The position numbers and the translations under genes are program-made. A DNA stretch of 10,128 nt from Euperipatoides rowelli (lineage: Eukaryota > Onychophora > Udeonychophora > Euonychophora > Peripatopsidae). The notes below the pieces were generated by a model. That model was given only the letters and a program-made list of their open reading frames with translations, was not told the DNA's origin and did not search any database. Below are positions 8,116 through 10,128 of the stretch, piece after piece; the stretch's first letter is position 1, and the number at the start of each line of letters is the position of its first letter. The stretch is taken from assembly GCA_003024985.2 (NCBI GenBank), contig PXIH01S0006340.1. One strand, written 5' to 3'.

Positions 8116-8927
8116 GCTAAATTTTTGCATTGTAATACTATATATGCATTGTACAGCACCTGAATATCTGAGAAGACCACTTGACCATCTCATGGTTGTC
8201 CTAAGGCAATTTAGTGTAAATTAAAGGCTGGTTTAAATTCATAGCAGAGTTCTATAAAGGTAATCAGTCTTTAAGGAAATAGCCTGATCATTTTTTTCAG
8301 GACTGGAATTTAACTAATTCCTTAGAAAAAATAGGAATGCATACTTGGAACTTGGTTCATTTCCTCCAAAAAAAGTTATGATTTGAAAAATGTATCCAGC
8401 ATAACATAATAAAAATTGAAAAAGAAATGACTATAATCAAAAAAATTGCCTTTTNCATAACTTGTTTGACAATTTTCCTATGTTCCAAGACAATGAGCGA
8501 GTTCTTTGGTATTGTGAGTCTGCCTTAGTTTCTCCCTTACTACTAATTCTCTAAACTTCTAATATTAGAAATAAAAATTCCACCTCATCAATTTTTTTTT
8601 TTTTATGTCGAAATGAACAAGAAAAGAATATTTTACTGTAACTGGAATTTTGGACAATTTTATTTAAACTGAGATCACTCCAAAGAAACTGGTACCTGGA
8701 CTAGTTAATCTTAAACCAAAACTTATCAAATGTTTAATATAACTTACTACACAAATAATTTATTCCAAAATTAAACCTATGAATTATGGATTTAATTTTA
8801 TTCCCATTAATTAGAATCATCGTTTTCATCCCCTTTTCAGCATTTAATCCTGTTGAATCTTGGCAACAAAATTATTTTATTAATTTTTTTTTATTTTTTT
8901 TTTCAAATTTATTTATTATTTGTATAG

Positions 8928-9077
8928 AAGTCCTACTGGAAGGGTGCTGTAGCGTATGAAAAGTTGTCTGATGAAGAAGCACCAGGACACACAAATTTCA
9001 TCTCCCAAGAGTCTGAATTTGTTGAGCGGGATCCTCAAGGAATTTATGCGGGAATACGGATAGTTAATTTAACCAAG
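8928..9077 (+). CDS. ABCA3-like: ABCA3-like lipid transporter, internal exon (TMD1-NBD1 linker and first NBD1 strand)
   Basis: This exon has exactly 50 codons and is phase 0 at both ends, following on from the PWYFPLT end of the previous exon. It starts KSYWKG, the conserved KSYW of ABC-A proteins directly after PWYF. A poorly conserved, charged linker follows (acidic SDEEAPG, then QESEFVERDP), and the exon ends AGIRIVNLTK. That last string matches the start of nucleotide-binding domain 1, where ABC-A proteins have a GIxIxNLxK beta-strand before the Walker A region. The acceptor is TTTGTATAG at 8927, after a T-rich stretch, and the donor is GTAATC at 9078. Walker A (GHNGAGKTT type) is not encoded before the window end, so the next exon lies beyond 10128. 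The linker is the least conserved part and the best place for a lineage marker. Confidence 0.94.
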
Positions 9078-10128
9078 GTAATCATTTTATTATATTTAAT
9101 TTACCAATATTTTTAAATACATAATTGAATAAAATTTTCTTTATGAGAAATCATCAAATTAAATTTTACATTAAATCAAAATATTGGGCCCTATTTTGAA
9201 CTGTAAATTCACTAATTCAAAGCACATGCTGAATAAATAACCAAATTATTTTACGAGGTTCATCTAATGTGTGCAGTATGAACTATCTGGGATTTTTTTT
9301 TTTCTTCCAAAGTATTAAAATCCACCTTGCATTTCAAATCAGTTCTTTATGCTAAGTGTTCTTGCTCATATTGAGCTGTGCAGTATTTTTTAATCTAATC
9401 ACCATATTGTTTACTGCTTAACTACACTTATTCATAATCTTTGTGTCAGCAATTTTTATTCCATTGCTTAAAATATTGATTACTTTTTCAAATAATTCTA
9501 AGAAATTCTACTATCTTGTCAGTCCATCAGATGCGAGCCAGAAGTCATTTTGTCTACATCCAAATAATTCCACCTTCCTTGATTGATTAAATAAATAAAT
9601 TTAGGCTATTTATTTCCTTACCTCCCTCCCTAGTCACCAACAATAAAATAACCTAGGTAAGAAAATTTTTAATTTTATATCTTATGATTTATTGTAGTTG
9701 AATTTTAAATACTATAGTTTTTTTTTTTTAAACTTACAGTAACTCAAATTTTAACATGTAGACTATAGAAGATATTGTTTTGTTAAACATTTCACTTGTC
9801 ATGTTTCCCAGGAAATTAAACCCAACAATAACCAGGGTATTGTTGCACTATTATATTAATCAAGTATTATTTGTTAATATGGATATTTTTATGAATGTCT
9901 CTTAGTCTATCCGTAGGTTTCTTATATCTTTTTGATAAGAGTAACCGATAATGACATATGCAAATACTCCCAAACCCCCAAAAATATTTATATGCCCTCT
10001 GACTTATGCATTTGTCCAATACTAAAATAGGTTTCGTCGGGCTACACATAGTCTTTCCCATGGAGTTTCCATCCCCCCTTTAGTTTCACTCCATCCTATC
10101 ACGGAAAAGGCTATATTCTTCTAAAATA
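9078..10128 (+). other. Start of the next ABCA3-like intron (incomplete)
   Basis: The GTAATC donor at 9078 opens an intron that continues past the window. I looked for the expected next exon, encoding the Walker A region of nucleotide-binding domain 1, and saw none. The minus-strand frame at 9867-10061 resembles nothing known and is probably chance. The last 230 bases are slightly richer in C and G and may be a fragment of a dispersed repeat, without firm support. Confidence 0.75.

Larger units (their letters stand above)
7218..8927 (+). other. Intron of the ABCA3-like gene (1710 nt)
   Basis: A phase-0 intron from a perfect-looking GTATGT donor to a TTTGTATAG acceptor. It is AT-rich with no recognisable gene. 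It contains an A17 run at 7632-7648, a T13 run at 8592-8604, a short strong hairpin at 8099-8115 within a slightly GC-richer patch (about 8060-8210), and a T-rich tract over the last 50 bases that serves the splice acceptor. There is one unresolved base at 8455. Confidence 0.88.

Noticed and set aside
9867-10061. Minus-strand 64-residue open frame near the window end
   Set aside because: No similarity, no splice or promoter context, and it lies within an intron of the plus-strand gene.
1-10128. CRISPR arrays, tRNA or rRNA genes, bacterial operons or phage genes
   Set aside because: No regularly spaced repeats, no tRNA cloverleaf or rRNA-like segments, and no prokaryotic gene structure were seen.

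Overview
This window looks like a piece of an animal (metazoan) nuclear genome, most likely an invertebrate. It is very AT-rich (roughly 70% by eye), carries long homopolymer runs and three unresolved N bases (206, 369, 8455), and its only real coding content is short exons bounded by GT...AG splice sites. No bacterial operon layout, ribosome-binding sites, CRISPR array or RNA gene is visible. The exact phylum cannot be fixed from the sequence.

The host gene is an ABC-A subfamily (ABCA3-like) lipid transporter on the + strand. Three consecutive internal exons are present: 3812-3985 (174 nt), 7036-7217 (182 nt) and 8928-9077 (150 nt). Their splice phases join exactly, and the joined frame is open throughout. 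Together they encode the last membrane helices of the first transmembrane domain, the diagnostic EAVFPG / PWYF segment, and the linker leading to the first beta-strand of nucleotide-binding domain 1. The upstream exons (N-terminus, first extracellular domain) and the downstream exons (Walker A onward) lie outside the window.

The upstream intron (1-3811, incomplete) holds a decayed hAT-superfamily DNA transposon on the same strand. It has a BED zinc finger (from about 1631), a catalytic-core segment with TD and HDNAAN motifs (about 1855-2304), a CxxH-containing block (about 2300-2492), an LDP block (about 2855-2905) and the C-terminal dimerisation domain (about 3000-3341). Frameshifts and stop codons separate these blocks, so it is a dead copy.

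The introns at 3986-7035, 7218-8927 and 9078-10128 are mostly unremarkable AT-rich DNA. Notable non-coding structure includes a 20-nt poly-G run, a cluster of TACTGTA/TACAGTA palindromes ending about 25 nt before an ABCA exon, a compositionally distinct island at about 5580-5880 with a TATA-like box on the minus strand, and a short strong hairpin at 8099-8115. The heptamer TACAGTA/TACTGTA is scattered through the whole window far more often than composition predicts. I see no convincing new multi-gene system here.
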